Assembly (NCBI GenBank): GCA_944470555.2 | Contig: OX104134.1 | Location: 50,955,890-51,019,889 of the forward strand | From: Heterobilharzia americana | Lineage: Eukaryota; Platyhelminthes; Trematoda; Strigeidida; Schistosomatidae | Reading direction: 5' to 3' | Length of the DNA: 64,000 nucleotides | In this document: piece by piece, positions 1 to 11,644 of the stretch | Layout of the letters: every line of letters begins with the position of its first letter | Position numbering within the stretch: the stretch's first letter is position 1 | Notes under the pieces: model-generated | What the model saw: only the letters and a program-made list of their open reading frames with translations | The model's database searches: none | What the model was told of the DNA's origin: nothing | Position numbers and translations under genes: made by a program

Positions 1-235
1 TGGCAGTACTGATTAGTTCTTTTGTTCCAGTACGATGCTTTTCAGCAGTGCACACCCACACCTATGCGAATGATCAAGCCTTGGGTAGTCAGGTCCCGCG
101 GTAAGTTTATAACTATTCAGCCAGTGGTCCAGCGGTCCATATTTTCCCACATCTGTCTATTGGTGGCACAGTGCAACCATCATCCAATTGCATTGATTAT
201 TAACTGTCCTCATATTTAACTTGGTTGACTTCACA
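1..235 (-). mobile_element. SINE family B fragment, cut by window edge
   Basis: A minus-strand copy of the tRNA-derived family B. Recognisable parts are the hammerhead 3' region (1-50), the GCAGTGC block near 47-53, the decayed tRNA-like promoter (about 75-150) and the family 5' region ending near the motif ACTTGGTTGACTTCACAAG (221-239). The hammerhead core that reads CTGAGGA in better copies reads CTGAAAA here, so the ribozyme should be dead. The 3' end lies outside the window. Confidence 0.6.
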
Positions 236-550
236 AGTCACAGCATGTTGCTAAAACTTCAGGAAATTCATCTGGAAAATGTTTGCTATGGACCACTGGA
301 TAGGAAACCAATTACTGGTATTTAGGAACTTATATGTGTGGAAGCTGGTAGTGAGGAGATGGTTAGCAGTCAGATTCTACTTATACGAATAAGTCAATAT
401 TTAGATACAGGGTTATGAACAATAGATGTTCATGACACATTTTATCTAGTATGAAAGAAAATTCCTACAAAATAAGCAGATATCCATTTGCTGCAAAAAC
501 ATTTGAGCAATTTATGAATGTAAGGAATTCTGAAGTGTATACAGACTATT

Positions 551-795
551 GTAATGATACTTGTAATTTCCCACTACAAGTGTCATTACAGCGAGTGATA
601 CCCGTTGCTCAAGAGGTGGTTATTGTGCCTTAGTGGCTTAGTGGGTAACGCTCTGTCGTTTGAAGCGGAGGGTACTGGGTTCGAGCCTCGTTGGGGACAA
701 CATCACACACTGGGATGCAGGTACATCCAGCTGATGAGTCTCAAATAGGACGAAACGTGCGTCCTGGATTCCTCTGCTGATCACCAAGACCTGTG
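551..795 (+). mobile_element. Smα-type hammerhead SINE (copy S1)
   Basis: A plus-strand Smα element, the best-preserved in the window. Order: head segment beginning GTAATGATACTTGTAATTTC (551), conserved GATACCCGTTGC block (597), tRNA-like promoter with A box TGGCTTAGTGGG (634-645) and B box GGTTCGAGCCT (678-688), short linker, then a complete hammerhead ribozyme (717-777) and the family end CACCAAGA. The boxes fit the RNA polymerase III consensus, so an internal promoter is likely. Smα is a published schistosome repeat with active hammerheads; the assignment here rests on the promoter-ribozyme arrangement. The head looks shortened against copy S10. Sequence to about 900 may be a longer tail but I cannot place its end. 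Confidence 0.85.
717..777 (+). ncRNA. Hammerhead self-cleaving ribozyme, intact core (Smα S1)
   Basis: Type I hammerhead. The core CTGATGA is at 731-737 and GAAA at 752-755, with cleavage predicted after the GTC at 761-763. Stem I has an inner helix ATCCAG (725-730) with CTGGAT (764-769), an internal loop, and an outer helix GCAG (717-720) with CTGC (774-777). Stem II pairs GTCT (738-741) with GGAC (748-751), the last pair being a U-G wobble. Stem III is very short: A755-U762, C756-G761, G757-C760 with a two-base loop, as is typical of Smα. No invariant core base is changed, so I expect cleavage activity, perhaps better as a dimer because stem III is minimal. Activity is inferred. Confidence 0.9.
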
Positions 796-2393
796 TATAC
801 AGACTACTTAGTCAGGCTAGATTTAAAGTAGCGGATGTCATCACAGATAGGTAGCTTGTTAACCCCGGAATAAAATGAAAGAACAACAGCAGACTTATGC
901 TGAAGCAAAAAAGTAGTAGTAGTTTCTGAATTAGTTGTGTACACAAGTTTATTCAGTCATTGTAAACAGAATCGTGTAATATCCAAGTGGGTTTAAACAG
1001 GAGAGGAAGAAATTATGGGGTGCATGATGGTACTTATAATAGTGGAATGTTGTCTCGATGAAAGGCGCACACTTCATGATCCTATAATCTATGTATGGAT
1101 GCGACTACTAATTACTTTTACTGTGAATCTGACCGCGAAACCGTAGTAATTTTTAACAAACTATTGGAGCAGTGCTACACTAGATTTTAGATTATTTATC
1201 TTTTCAACAACAATTCAAGGTATGCTCATGCTCAAATACGGATAATTCTTTATTCTCGCAGTGGCTAGAAATGCCTCACTATGTAGGCGGCTTTAGTGTT
1301 TTCCTGAAGAACAGTCTGGGATTTGCAGGTAGCTGAAGTCTAAAACAGAAAATATTTGCCAAAGTGAAGTTTTAAGAAACGTGACAATTACTTGTGCATC
1401 ACAGTAGCAGAGAATTTCCTAGATATTTGTGATGTTGGCATATTTTAGCTGACCAATTTCATGGTCATGCTAAGGAAGCTAGTCAACCAAAAAGTAAGCG
1501 TCGTGAACTATACGAATTGTTACATTTGTGAGCTTTAGTTATTAGCTACCAGCAGCTTCCATTGACTACATGTGTGCGTCTTGTTAAACAGGGTAATTTG
1601 ATGCTTTGATTACTATTACTATGACTGGTTATCGCTTTCTTTATTGGCTCAGTTGTGATTCCGTCAATACTTATGATATGACAGTCAGTGCATGTTCATA
1701 ACACATTTTCGTGCTTTCTTTGAGCTTCCTTTACCCAAGGTTTCCTGATTTTCCTATTTATATTGACCTTCATGGTAATAAAAAGCAATGTATGTCTTTT
1801 TTGTCTCAACTGAGAGTTGGCATCTGTATGAACATGGACGTTACGTTTCGTGTTTGGTACCTCCAAGGCTCATCCTGGTTCATATCAAAGACATTCAGAG
1901 AGAAGGACAGTTTGTCACTCCGCGTAAAAAGCCAACCACTTGCATCTAACTGAATAGTTCTTTGGCGCTTATTAGTAGTTCCTTTCCTAAAACAAACTTC
2001 AGTCACCTTCTGAAATACTGTAGACATCTGCTACCGTCAGTTAGCGTCAACGTACACCTGATTCATACAAACGTGAAGTAGGTTATGGTAAAGTTTGAAA
2101 CAGTCGCAATGTCCACCTTATATCTTGGGTGATCAACAAGCAATTCTAGTTGAGAAAACTGGTTGAAGAAAGACAATCGTACACAAATGAGGAACTTCTT
2201 CTACAGTTATATCAATGTTCTCTGCGTATTTACACATACTTAGACATTTGGCTATTGTAAAGGCAGAAAAACACATATGATAAGAGTTTATCGGATGTCA
2301 GTCAAATAAGTTCCTGACTTTTATCTGTAATCGCTCTGAACTACAAAACGATGATGGAAAATATCATTTTGTAAAAAATCAGATAAAATTTAG
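796..2393. other. No gene recognised
   Basis: AT-rich sequence with only short open frames on either strand. A low-complexity patch sits near 885-925 just after the Smα copy. I recognise no protein motif, RNA gene or repeat family here. Confidence 0.5.
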
Positions 2394-2750
2394 GTGTCAG
2401 GTTGGTATTCATCATGGATTGACATCAGTTGGAGGAACGTTAGAAACCTGGGAGAACTGGAAAGCTGTGTCGTGCTGGTATGGGACTCATCAGAAGTGCA
2501 CACCCATGATTTCACCAGGATCTACGGGTTCTGCGGCCAGCAGGTTAACAGTGAGCCACCGCGTCAGCATCTAGCTATCCATGTTTCCTACTTCTGTCAG
2601 TTCACGAAACAGTATGATCCTTGGTGGGGTCATGGGCTCACACTGCCGAAAAGTCACAAACTGGGATGAAACGGCTGTTCAGGGCTCCTGAGTTTCCATT
2701 GTTCCTCCAACTGATGTCAGTCCATGATCAGTACCGACCTGAAATGAATA
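2394..2750. mobile_element. Inverted pair of family B SINEs
   Basis: A minus-strand copy (about 2400-2600) is followed directly by a plus-strand 3' part (about 2615-2745). The left edge reads GTTGGTATTCATCATGGATT and the right edge reads as its approximate complement ending AGTACCGACCTG, so the unit is a foldback of about 350 bp. In the left copy the hammerhead keeps CTGATGA but GAAA has become GACA. In the right copy CTGA has become CCGA. Both ribozymes should be inactive. Confidence 0.7.
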
Positions 2751-3913
2751 AATAACCCCTCAAAAACCTCAAAATTTAGGTGTATGGTGGTAAATGGTCA
2801 GAAATGGTATGAACAGTGATAAAGGGACTAAGCACAACACGTGTAAAGCAGAATAAATGACATGGAGCTGCATAATTTTTCGTAAATTTAGGAGGTTGGA
2901 TGTGTAAAGTAGACCATTTAGAAAGCTTGAGAGGCATGCAACAAACAAAGAAAGACTTAGAAAGCATGGCTAGTCTTAAACTCATGACTGATGTCTTATG
3001 AAAGATCTGTTTTGGTTTTTTTTATGCATCTGCGAATGTGTTCCACTTCTCACTTGCTTAGTATTGGGTTGTATCAGATGGTTTACATTCAGTAGTAACC
3101 CAAGTAAATCAATCAAGTGTGTGGTGTAACCATAATGCTGGATGACTCAACTATCAGTAAAGAAGCTGATGACTGTCTGAGTAACCATTACATACTAAAT
3201 AGAGCATATTCGAATAGTGAGTCACTTGTCTTATTCTTCACCTTTCAAATTGAATTGTTTAAATCCACTCAACAATGAGGACAAAAATCTAAGAGAGTAA
3301 TTAAGAATTAGTAACTGACCCGTTCTATTATTTTGGTCGTAGTAATAGGAGAGTATCATATCAGTAACTTAGTGGCAAAACAACGAAACCATAAGCATTC
3401 AGCCACCTTGTACACACTCGTGCAGTAAAGAATGAGCTACACCCACTGTGTAAGGGCTAGTGATACTACCTGGCACCCGAGAACTTGGTATGTGGAGCGG
3501 GGTAGATGGTCATCTCAGTAATCCACCGAGCCACAGGTATACTCAGTGGCAATATCTGTGTTTTCAGATCTCTCTGAAGTTGACTAATGTCGATGAAGAA
3601 TCATAAACCTATGTATTCAACAATTGGATAAAGGCTGTTTGCTTGGAATTGCTAGCATTCATTTGAGTAGTTATTTATCTCTTGCCGTTCACTTAAGGAC
3701 GTCAGTGAATTGCTTTAGATCACAATCATGTTTTATTTTTTTCTAAGTGAACCCGAATTTGTCCATGGGCTTTCACATTTTGCCACTTTTTCACTTGGTA
3801 GTCAAATTAATTAAATAAATCCACTTATATTTAAGTAAAATAGCGAGATATTTCTAAAAATACATGATCACGGAAATTTCGTTCCCGCTAATCTCCCACT
3901 TTACTTTTGTTTA
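2751..3913. other. No gene recognised
   Basis: Non-coding, AT-rich sequence between the family B pair and the first RTE copy. I see no supported feature here; 3430-3560 is more GC-rich than its surroundings but matches no family I can name. Confidence 0.5.
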
Positions 3914-4194
3914 ATTATTATTTGTCCCTTGGGTTCCTAATGGAACATAGGGCTTCAGTAGCACGTCTCCATTCCACTCTGTTCTCTGCAATCTTTTGAA
4001 CCTGGCTCCACGACAGCCCACAAGCTCCCATTTCTTCTGCACACGATCTCCCCCATGTCACCCTCAGCTAGGACGCCCAAATCGTCTCTTCCCATCTGGG
4101 TTCCATTCGAGCAACTGGTCTGGCTCGTGATGTCCCCAGTCGGCCTTCTCAGTGTATGCCCAATCCATCTCCACTTCCTTCCAGTGCATATTTG

Positions 4195-5800
4195 TTAAGT
4201 GACAGGTTCTTGGTTGGTTTGTTGCCAGAGTTCCCTGTCGCTTATTCTTATTATTCTGGCCATCTGATCTTCAGTAACCAGCCAGCGTAGGCAGTTGTTG
4301 ATGAATGTCTGTAGTTTGTCGGAAATGACTTTCGCAACGCACCAAGTCTCTGAGCCATACAGAAGTTGACGTTGGTGTTCAAAATCCGGAGCTTGTTCAT
4401 GCTTTATGCTGAGTGCATAAGATCTCCACATTAGTTTCAGGCTAATGAAAGGCTGTCTTGCTGTCTTTCCGATACTGGCTTTGACGTCTTCGTCTGTGCC
4501 ACCGCCTGTAGTTGGAACGATGCTGCCTAGATAGGTGGAAGAGACTACTTCCTTTAGGTTTCTCCCACTGATGGTGATTGCAGATTGTTGTTGTTGGTGG
4601 TGGCGTTGGTTGGGTATCATCCTCACCTCTGTCTTCTCTATATTCACTTGAAGTCCCGCTTCCCTTCACTGCCCTGCCTCTTCTGTCAACGTGTTAGTTT
4701 TTGCTTGTAGATCTTCAAATTTGTGCGAAATCCAAGTCTTCTAGGTTCTTTTCCGCAGTCCAGAGTATGCCCCTCTTCTCGCTCCTCACTGTTTGTTGCA
4801 TTGTCCAGTCCATTCGACCAAAATCAGGAATATCATGGGTGATAGTAGACAGCATGTTTTACTCCTGTCTTCACTTCGAAAGCATCAATGAGCTTCCCAT
4901 TGTGAATTACTTGGCATGTGGCGTCTTCATATAGTTGTTGAGTGAGGTTGATAAAGGTTTGTGGTATTCCGCGGTGTTGAAGCAACTGCCAAATTACTTC
5001 TCGGTTGATGCTATCAAAGGCCTTCTCAAAGTCTATGAAGTTGAGGTAGAGGGTTGACTGTCATTCTGTGCTCCTTTCTGTGATGATGTGTAGTGCTGCA
5101 ATTTGATCCGCACATGATTTGTTCTTCCTGAAGCCAGCCAGCAGCCTGTTCCGGTCATAATTTTGTAGTCTCTCCAGGATGATGCGGAATAATATTTTGC
5201 TTGCCTTGGGTGGACAGGAACATGATTCCTCTCCAGTTCTTGAAAAGGCTTAGGTCTCCCTTCTTTACGAGTTTGACAAGATGGCCGTTCTTCTAATCTG
5301 CGGGTACCTTCCCTTCCTTCATTGCAAACCTTCTGCAGTAGTGGTGTGAGCATGTCCGCCGCTGTTGTCTCTGCGTCTGTTTTCAGTGCTTCTGGAGGAA
5401 TTCCATCTGGTCCTACTGCTTTCCCAGATTCCAGCAACTGTATGACGTTCAGGACTTCTGCTCTTATCGGAGGGCTTGTGTTCACTTGTAGTTCTGTCGT
5501 TGCTGGTGATATTTCTGGACGAGTTGTGGGTGGTGATGGTGATGGTGGTCGATTCGAGAGTTTTTTGAAGTGTTCAGCCCATCGTTTCCTTTGTTTCTCC
5601 TCTTTGCTTACTAGCTTTCCTTCACTATCTTTCATTGGTTTCGTCTGAGTTGATCTCTTCCCCCCAGATGGTAACCTGGTTATTTGATATAGTGTTGTCA
5701 GGTCTCTATCTCTCCTACCTGCAGCCTGTTCTGCTTCACTTGCCAATGTGTCATAGAAGTGTCTTTTATCCTTACACATACTCTTCTTCACTTCCTTGTC
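4195..5800 (-). pseudogene. RTE reverse transcriptase region, broken active site (copy 1)
   Basis: Minus strand. The 252-residue open frame (5791-5033) covers the linker (RWAEHFKKLSNR) and the first RT blocks (LLESGKAVGPDGIPPEALK), then shifts frame. The open frame at 4647-4195 is the thumb and C-terminal region (VNIEKTEV-like start, YLGSIVPTTGGGT, ETWCVAKVISDKLQTF). Between them the catalytic block reads LEDLDFAQI followed by a stop (around 4718-4738), where active RTEs have FADD. The two catalytic aspartates are therefore missing. The RQG block nearby is also altered. The region is a pseudogene that cannot encode a working polymerase. Confidence 0.8.
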
Positions 5801-6105
5801 CAGTGTAGTGTTTTATAGGTTGTGTTCAGTTCTTCTTTTCGTTGTGCATCCTTGCACTGGTTCATCTTTTGCTTCACCATCTTCCTCTCCCTGCTCTATC
5901 GGCTTCCATGTGTCCCTTGAGATCCATTCCTTGTCCTGTCTTCTTTCTCCTTCCTTCCTAATACGGTGATGCAGGTTTCCTTCCACATAGCTTTCAAAGA
6001 CTCCCAGTGTTCTTCCACGCCCCATCCTTCAGGAATGTTGCCCAATGTCTCCCACTTTTACCTGATGGCTGGCTCACGTGAAGATGTCCTTTGTAGTCTC
6101 ATCTT

Positions 6106-6915
6106 TCAGTTCAGTTTCTGTGTTGGGTGGGTGTTGAACTTGAACTTTCGTCTACCAAGGCTTTCGACTTGATTTGGAAGGTAGGTTCCTTGAACCAGAT
6201 AGATAGTGAGTGGTGTGAACCTACATCTGCTCCCCTTCTTGATCTGGTCTTGTGTCCAGTAAGCTGCGTCTCCACTTTCTTCACATTGAGATGAAGTTGA
6301 TCTGGTTTTTAGTGCGTCCTGGTGTCTGGTGAAATCAAATCCATGTCGCTGTCTTGCGAATATCCTTGTGTTTGTACACGCTGCCTCGCCTCCAATCACC
6401 AAATCGTTGAATGCTCAGAAGTCTGCAAACAGTTCTCCATTCTCGCTTATCCTTTCACCCAGTGCTTCTCGACCCATGATTGGTTCTCTACCTGTGTGTT
6501 GTCCGCTCCGAGTTTGGCATTCATGTCGCCCATTAGAATGTTGATGTCGCCAACTGGGGTGCAGTCTTGTCCACTAGTGATTGCAGTTGTCTATAGAATT
6601 CCTCCTTCTTCTCTTCATCTACATTATCTATAAGTGCGTAGCGTAGCATTGAAATATTGTGACTTTCCTCCCTTTTGAGTTGAATCTTGCTATCATGATC
6701 CTGATGCTGGAGGAGATTGGTTCCCACTGTATGAGTGTCTTCGATGTTCTTGGGGAAATCATGACAGCCAGTCCAAAACTCAGTGTGCTCGTGGTTGTTG
6801 TTTCGGTGACAATATCGAAGTAGATTATTGATTCTCCAGTTGACAGTTGGGAGAGTCCACTTCCATTCCATCTGCTTTCGTAGATTCCTAGCACTTCAAT
6901 GCTACACCTTCTCAT
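6106..6915 (-). pseudogene. RTE endonuclease region, frameshifted (copy 1)
   Basis: Minus-strand fragments in different frames read as the AP-endonuclease part of an RTE protein, the enzyme that nicks target DNA to prime reverse transcription. The first fragment (6915-6628) contains VLGIYESRWNGSG and IMIARFNSKGRKVTIFQCYA. The next frame (to 6533) holds DEEKKEEFYRQLQSLVDKTA. The fragment at 6402-6106 begins in VIGGEAACTN, the normal LVIGG region. At least two frame changes separate them, so no full enzyme can be made. Confidence 0.8.
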
Positions 6916-7530
6916 CTCTTTTGTAATCTGTGCAGCCTTGCTAAGTTAATACATGGTGCGGACATTCCATGTCCCCACGTTTACTTTCGCTTTCATCGAG
7001 AGAAGAGAAGACAGATCGACCGACTGGCTTCCTGATAGCTTTCATCAACTGGCGTCCTTTTGCCTCTCCGATTCCAGCGAGGAATAAGTTTATCTTTGTT
7101 TTTTATAATTTCTTTGTGCTTTGAAGTTTATGTAGCGATTGGATTGGTTTTATGGGGCAGGGTTGGTAGCCCTATACCCAACCTTCCCTCTTTATGCCTG
7201 CTTAGGACCGACTAGTTACTATTGAACTTTTAACCTGGGCAGGTTACTATCTCGGTAAAACTATTGATAATTAGGGATTATCAGTCGAATGTAGAAGAGT
7301 TCCTCATCTCTTTATTTCTGGTTTTCCAACGGTTTCATTTTGCGACGATCAGATCCTTGATTCTGGTACACTGAAAACACTAGTTTGCTGCGTACCAATC
7401 CAACTCACAATCCCTGACCGAGCTAATATGATAATAATCAAATGAACTTTTCATGTAGACCTACCCATCTGAGCGGATATCCGTTATTTTCAGTATACCT
7501 TGAAGAGAACGAAATTTTTAATTTGTTTTC

Positions 7531-7785
7531 AAGTTGGCATTCACAGTGGACTGATATCATTTCGAAAACCACTGGAACCTACGAGCACTGAATAGCTATT
7601 TGTTCCTATCGTAGAACGCCTCAGCAGTACATATCCAAGTTCCTGTCATGGGTCTAACCCAGAGCCTGTAGGTTCCGTGACCAAGATGTTACTGTGGAAC
7701 CACTGGGTCAGAGTTCACTCGTCCACACTTCCTACCTCTGTCATTTTACGACATAGAGCGACTTCCATTCAATGCCATCATTTAG
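7531..7785 (-). mobile_element. SINE family B copy
   Basis: Minus-strand copy recognised by its 3' end (GTTGGCATTCACAGTGGACTG at the low-coordinate side), the decayed hammerhead (CTGAGGC instead of CTGAGGA), the tRNA-like part with a complement of GGTTCGATCCC decayed to CTAACCCAGAGCC, and the 5' block ATAGAGCGACTTCCATTCAA. Full length or nearly so, but old. Confidence 0.65.
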
Positions 7786-9285
7786 TAAATGTCGTCGGCA
7801 AACCGATGCTTAGAAGAAAACAGTATGTAGTAAAAATTCTCAAAGGGTAATAGTCATATCCCATTAAAGTCCACAACAAAAACATAGATTTTTAGTCAAA
7901 GTCGTACTATGAATGGGAATAGTCCTTAAAGTAGCACGAATAACATTTTTCAACTATGAAGCTCTCGACAGTGAAGTCGCCGGATTAGTTATGCTCAAGA
8001 ATGAACTACCGTTAGTAATTCTCAAGCAATCTACAAAACTGTACAATCGAAGAATGGAACCTCTCTGTGTAAACAAGTAGACAAGTTTACTGTCACATAC
8101 AAATCAACCAAAGAAGCAAAGATGCACACTTGGGGAAGTACCTTTACATACTATAGCTGTGGACATACAGAAGTAATGTGATTTTCTGCAAAGTACAAGG
8201 AAATCATCTATCTTATGAGCATGAATGATTAGACGGTGAAGTCCTGATATACTGTACTAACAAGTTCATGGGCTCTAGGTGTGACATTCACAAGGCAGTC
8301 GGTTAGAATACAGCCAATAAACAAATGTTTGACGACATTATTGGTATGGTGACCACACAACACATAATCGCTTATCTAATATAAAACTGTCCATTCATTA
8401 CTGCCGAAGAAGTCAGGATCAACTATGCACTTCTCAATCAAGACTGTTATGTATTTCTCTGATTATAGGTCTTCAACCCCCAGTATCCTTCACTTAGACC
8501 TGACAATTCAACGTCTTTATCTAATCAATTTTACAGAATAAGTAATTTAGATAATCATGTATAGCAACAGTAAATGATGTGATCGGATCCAGTGCAGTTA
8601 CATAAACTATGCTATGAGAAAGCTTATTGTGTGAGAGATTATGATTCCACCCGGTTGCAGAGGCGGAAGTAGATGCAGAAGGTCTCACCCACCAAGGTAG
8701 ACGTTTCGGATTTCAACACTGGTTTCATGTTACTCTGTGGGCAGAGAGACCTTATTGGACAATTTTGTCCTTCAGTAGACCAATGGAAATACGCATCCAA
8801 CTTGTGACCTAATGGCTTCATTTTCTGAGCGAAAACTGTATGTAAATGATGTGCTTTTAAGCAAATAAGGTTGTTTTCCTTACAGTCGCAGGCTGGTTTT
8901 TGTTTTCTGATTTTCGCAGCTCAGAGAAGTATCAAGCCTGAGGGAGAACAGTCGTTATCCTTATCCATTCCATGTGTCTCATTGCGTCAGTTGCGTTCTC
9001 TTATCTCGTATTATTCAATCCGTCACCCCAGTTAGTCACATCAATCTACTCCACTCAGTTGGTTGAGTAAATAGTGAATCACTCCCCCTAGTAGCTTTAA
9101 ATGTTGTCATCACTTCAAACTACAAACTCCCACAATATACTGAAATAATCTAATGGAACTACAAAAGCACAATATCTAAAACAACCACACACGTTCTACA
9201 TTTGTTGATCGACTGTGAAAGCATGCCTTTTCAATAATAAAAATAAAAGTAGTACAGTTTTAGGTTTACGAGAATTTTATTTTTA
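7786..9285. other. No gene recognised
   Basis: AT-rich non-coding DNA. A 60-residue open frame on the minus strand at 8639-8821 has no motif I recognise. No family repeat was identified. Confidence 0.5.
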
Positions 9286-9755
9286 AGGTAGTATTCATTT
9301 CGGACTGGAACCAGTCGGAGAACCATTGAAGTCATTGTAGCACTGGACAGCTGTTTTATTCTAGTTTGATACTCCTCAGGAGTATGAACTCATGACCCGG
9401 CTGCTGTTCGAACCCAGAACCTACAGGTTTCACAGTGAACACGAAATTCTAATGAGAAGTCAGGGCCAATGGGGTCAATCATTTGGAATTTAAGTAGATG
9501 CTAACTGAAGACCTTGGTGTGTAGTAGCACTATATCGTAAAATGGTAGAAGTAGGAAACTGCGAACCAATGAACTCCTATCCAGTCTCTGAATGACCAGT
9601 GCATTCGTTGTGAAACCTGAAGGTCCTAAGTTCGATCCCTGGTGGGGTCGTAGATGCTTGTTTTTCAAGAGTCCCATACTAGGATGAAACATCTGTTTAG
9701 TCCTCTTATGTCCTCACTGGTTCTCCGACTCAAGTCAGTTCTTGATGAATACTAC
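9286..9755. mobile_element. Inverted pair of family B SINEs
   Basis: A minus-strand copy (9286 to about 9480) and a plus-strand copy (about 9500-9755) meet head to head. Left hammerhead: CTGAGGA is intact and the ACAGCTGTC arm is present, but GAAA has become AAAA. Right copy: B box GTTCGATCCCTGG is well preserved at 9629-9645, yet the CTGA half of the ribozyme is lost while GATGAAAC remains. The right copy ends in a T-run near 9755. Confidence 0.7.
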
Positions 9756-10489
9756 TTTTTTTTTAGAAATAGTAAAAGCTGAAATCGATCCATCCACCAA
9801 ATGCCTCTTCTAAATCGACTTCTTTATTTATTTTTCTGAGTACACTTTTATGTCTTGAAGTAATTGCAAAATGAGAAAACACTTAAGCATAATTCACAGT
9901 CTCCAAAATACTTGTTGTTTCATGATTATAAACAATGGAATTTCAACTTTTATGTATGCACATGAGTTTCAGTTTGTGTGCTGATTGTACATTGAACCAG
10001 TTGATCAAAACCCTTTTGTTTTATTATGTTTACTTGTCGATGTATACGTCTGTGCTGCATCATTACATCAAATGTCCATTTTCTTGGAAATGAATAATCT
10101 GTTAGTCTGTTGGTGGGAATTACGATGACTGAGAATTGTGTAACAGAATTACGTGACAGATTCTAGCAAACACCTAAATGTGGATATAGAGACTTTGCCA
10201 TATAAAGGTGTTTGCTTAAAAACGTTGTAGACTTTAAATTGACCAATAAATAATTGTCTCAGCTTATTCTGATTGTTCATTATACACACACCAATACACA
10301 TGCGTGCTGATCACAGATGCACATAAAGTTCAGTCATTATGACCACCTTTTAAAATACTCTGTTTGCACAAGGTCCTAAGTTTAAATTGTTGGTTTTCTC
10401 AAAAAAATATTTGGATACACCTGTTCGATTCAGACAGTGAGACTGGTAAAACTTTATAAATTCTGGAATTGACACTTATTTGTTTTCAG

Positions 10490-10680
10490 GTTGCTATGAC
10501 TCCTCACCGGTGTGCACCCATGACCCTTCTTGGGATGGAACTCAGGACGTTAGGGTTTCACGGCGATCGCGTTAACCATTCAGCCATTGGATCGGAGTTC
10601 ATTGGTTCACGGTTTCCAATTTTCTGTCAGTTCTCAATATAGTGTGACTGTCTACCAAGGTCTTCAGGTGGCATCCGATT
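10490..10680 (-). mobile_element. SINE family B, partial
   Basis: Minus-strand copy lacking a clear 3' part. The GACTCCTCACCGGTGTGCACCC block (10499-10520), decayed tRNA-like segment (GGAACTCAGGACGTTAGGG) and the 5' block with CAGTTCTCAATATAGTGTGA are visible. The ribozyme core is not preserved. Confidence 0.55.
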
Positions 10681-10811
10681 CCCTTCCGACTAGTTGACCA
10701 CAAAGGCCATAGTTTCTCAATACAACTTCATGGGATCCATCTGGATGCATGCCACTAATCTGCATTACATAGTAATATATTTTTGAGATGAATGGGGATT
10801 ATACTTTTGAA

Positions 10812-11105
10812 GGTAGTATCCATCATGGACTGACATCAGTTTGCAAACCATTGAAAACCTGAGAGGACTAGAAAACTACTTTGTCTGATGGGACTCCTCA
10901 GCAGTACACTCCCATGACCCCGCCAGGGATCGAACCCAGGACATACGGGTTCCGTAGCCAACACGTTACTATTGAGCTATTGGGTCGGAATCCATTGGTT
11001 CATATTTCCTACTTCTGTCATTTCACAATATAGCGTGATCTCCATTCATTGTCGTCGCTGACTAACTATCCTCATGTTCGACTTGGTTGTCTGCAACGGT
11101 CATGG
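10812..11105 (-). mobile_element. SINE family B, near full length
   Basis: Minus-strand copy from the 3' end (GTAGTATCCATCATGGACTGA) to the 5' block (ACTTGGTTGTCTGCAACGGTC). On the minus strand the B box reads GGTTCGATCCC exactly. The outer hammerhead arm TGGG and the core CTGAGGA are kept, but GAAA has decayed to AAAG and the cleavage site to TTC, so the ribozyme is dead. A useful copy for judging the family consensus. Confidence 0.75.
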
Positions 11106-11299
11106 CTCCTCACACAGATTTGTAGAAACAGTTGCTATCAGAATTACTCAAGCAAACTTGTGCATCCAAAAACAGACAAGTGACAGATTCCAACTTCTAC
11201 AGTCATCGCAGAGATTTGTTTTCCTATTCAGCGTAAGTTCTTCCAAAACTTTTTATGCATTTTTGTACCTTCATCTTCCTTTGAAACTGACTTCACAAC

Positions 11300-11415
11300 C
11301 AAGTTGGTATTCATCATGGACTGATATCAGTTGCAGACCTACTGAAAACCTAGGAGCACTTGACAGCTGTTTCGTCCGAGTATGGGACTTTTTGGGAATC
11401 CCCACTGAAGTAGGA
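11300..11415 (-). mobile_element. SINE family B, 3' part with half ribozyme
   Basis: Minus-strand fragment holding the 3' tail and the 3' half of the hammerhead: stem II, GAAAC, AGCT loop and GTC are all intact, while the CTGA half has decayed (CCCAAAAAG). The promoter region is missing. Confidence 0.65.
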
Positions 11416-11644
11416 AAACGAAAGCGCATTTGTAAACATTCAAATTTATTAATACAACAATGAAAACTGGGCACTATGACAGAATGTAACTCCACTTTAG
11501 TTGATTTATTAGACACTCCAAACAGTGAAACAGCTTCGTTGACTGGATTACGTTCTGGACACCGTTTATTGTCCATCGTCATGTCAAGATGACGGCTATC
11601 GCAGGTAGTCAGAACGATAATCAATATGATGCCCCACCTCTCTG

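Larger units (their letters stand above)
3914..7210 (-). mobile_element. RTE-clade non-LTR retrotransposon (SR2-like), defective copy 1
   Basis: A minus-strand element of about 3.3 kb with an AP-type endonuclease region near its 5' end (about 6915-6106), a linker, a reverse transcriptase region (about 5790-4195) and a 3' end with a short ATT-repeat tail (3914-3923). The block GKAVGPDGIPPEALK and the YLGSIVPTTGGGTDEDV stretch are typical of RTE proteins. The single long ORF expected of RTE is broken by stops and frameshifts. The copy matches 13574-16887 almost base for base with a constant offset of 9677 and no indel, including all breaks. The flanks of the two copies do not match. Confidence 0.9.

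Noticed and set aside
5322..5648. 108-residue plus-strand open frame inside the RTE, repeated at 14999-15325
   Set aside because: It is the antisense shadow of the RT-coding strand.
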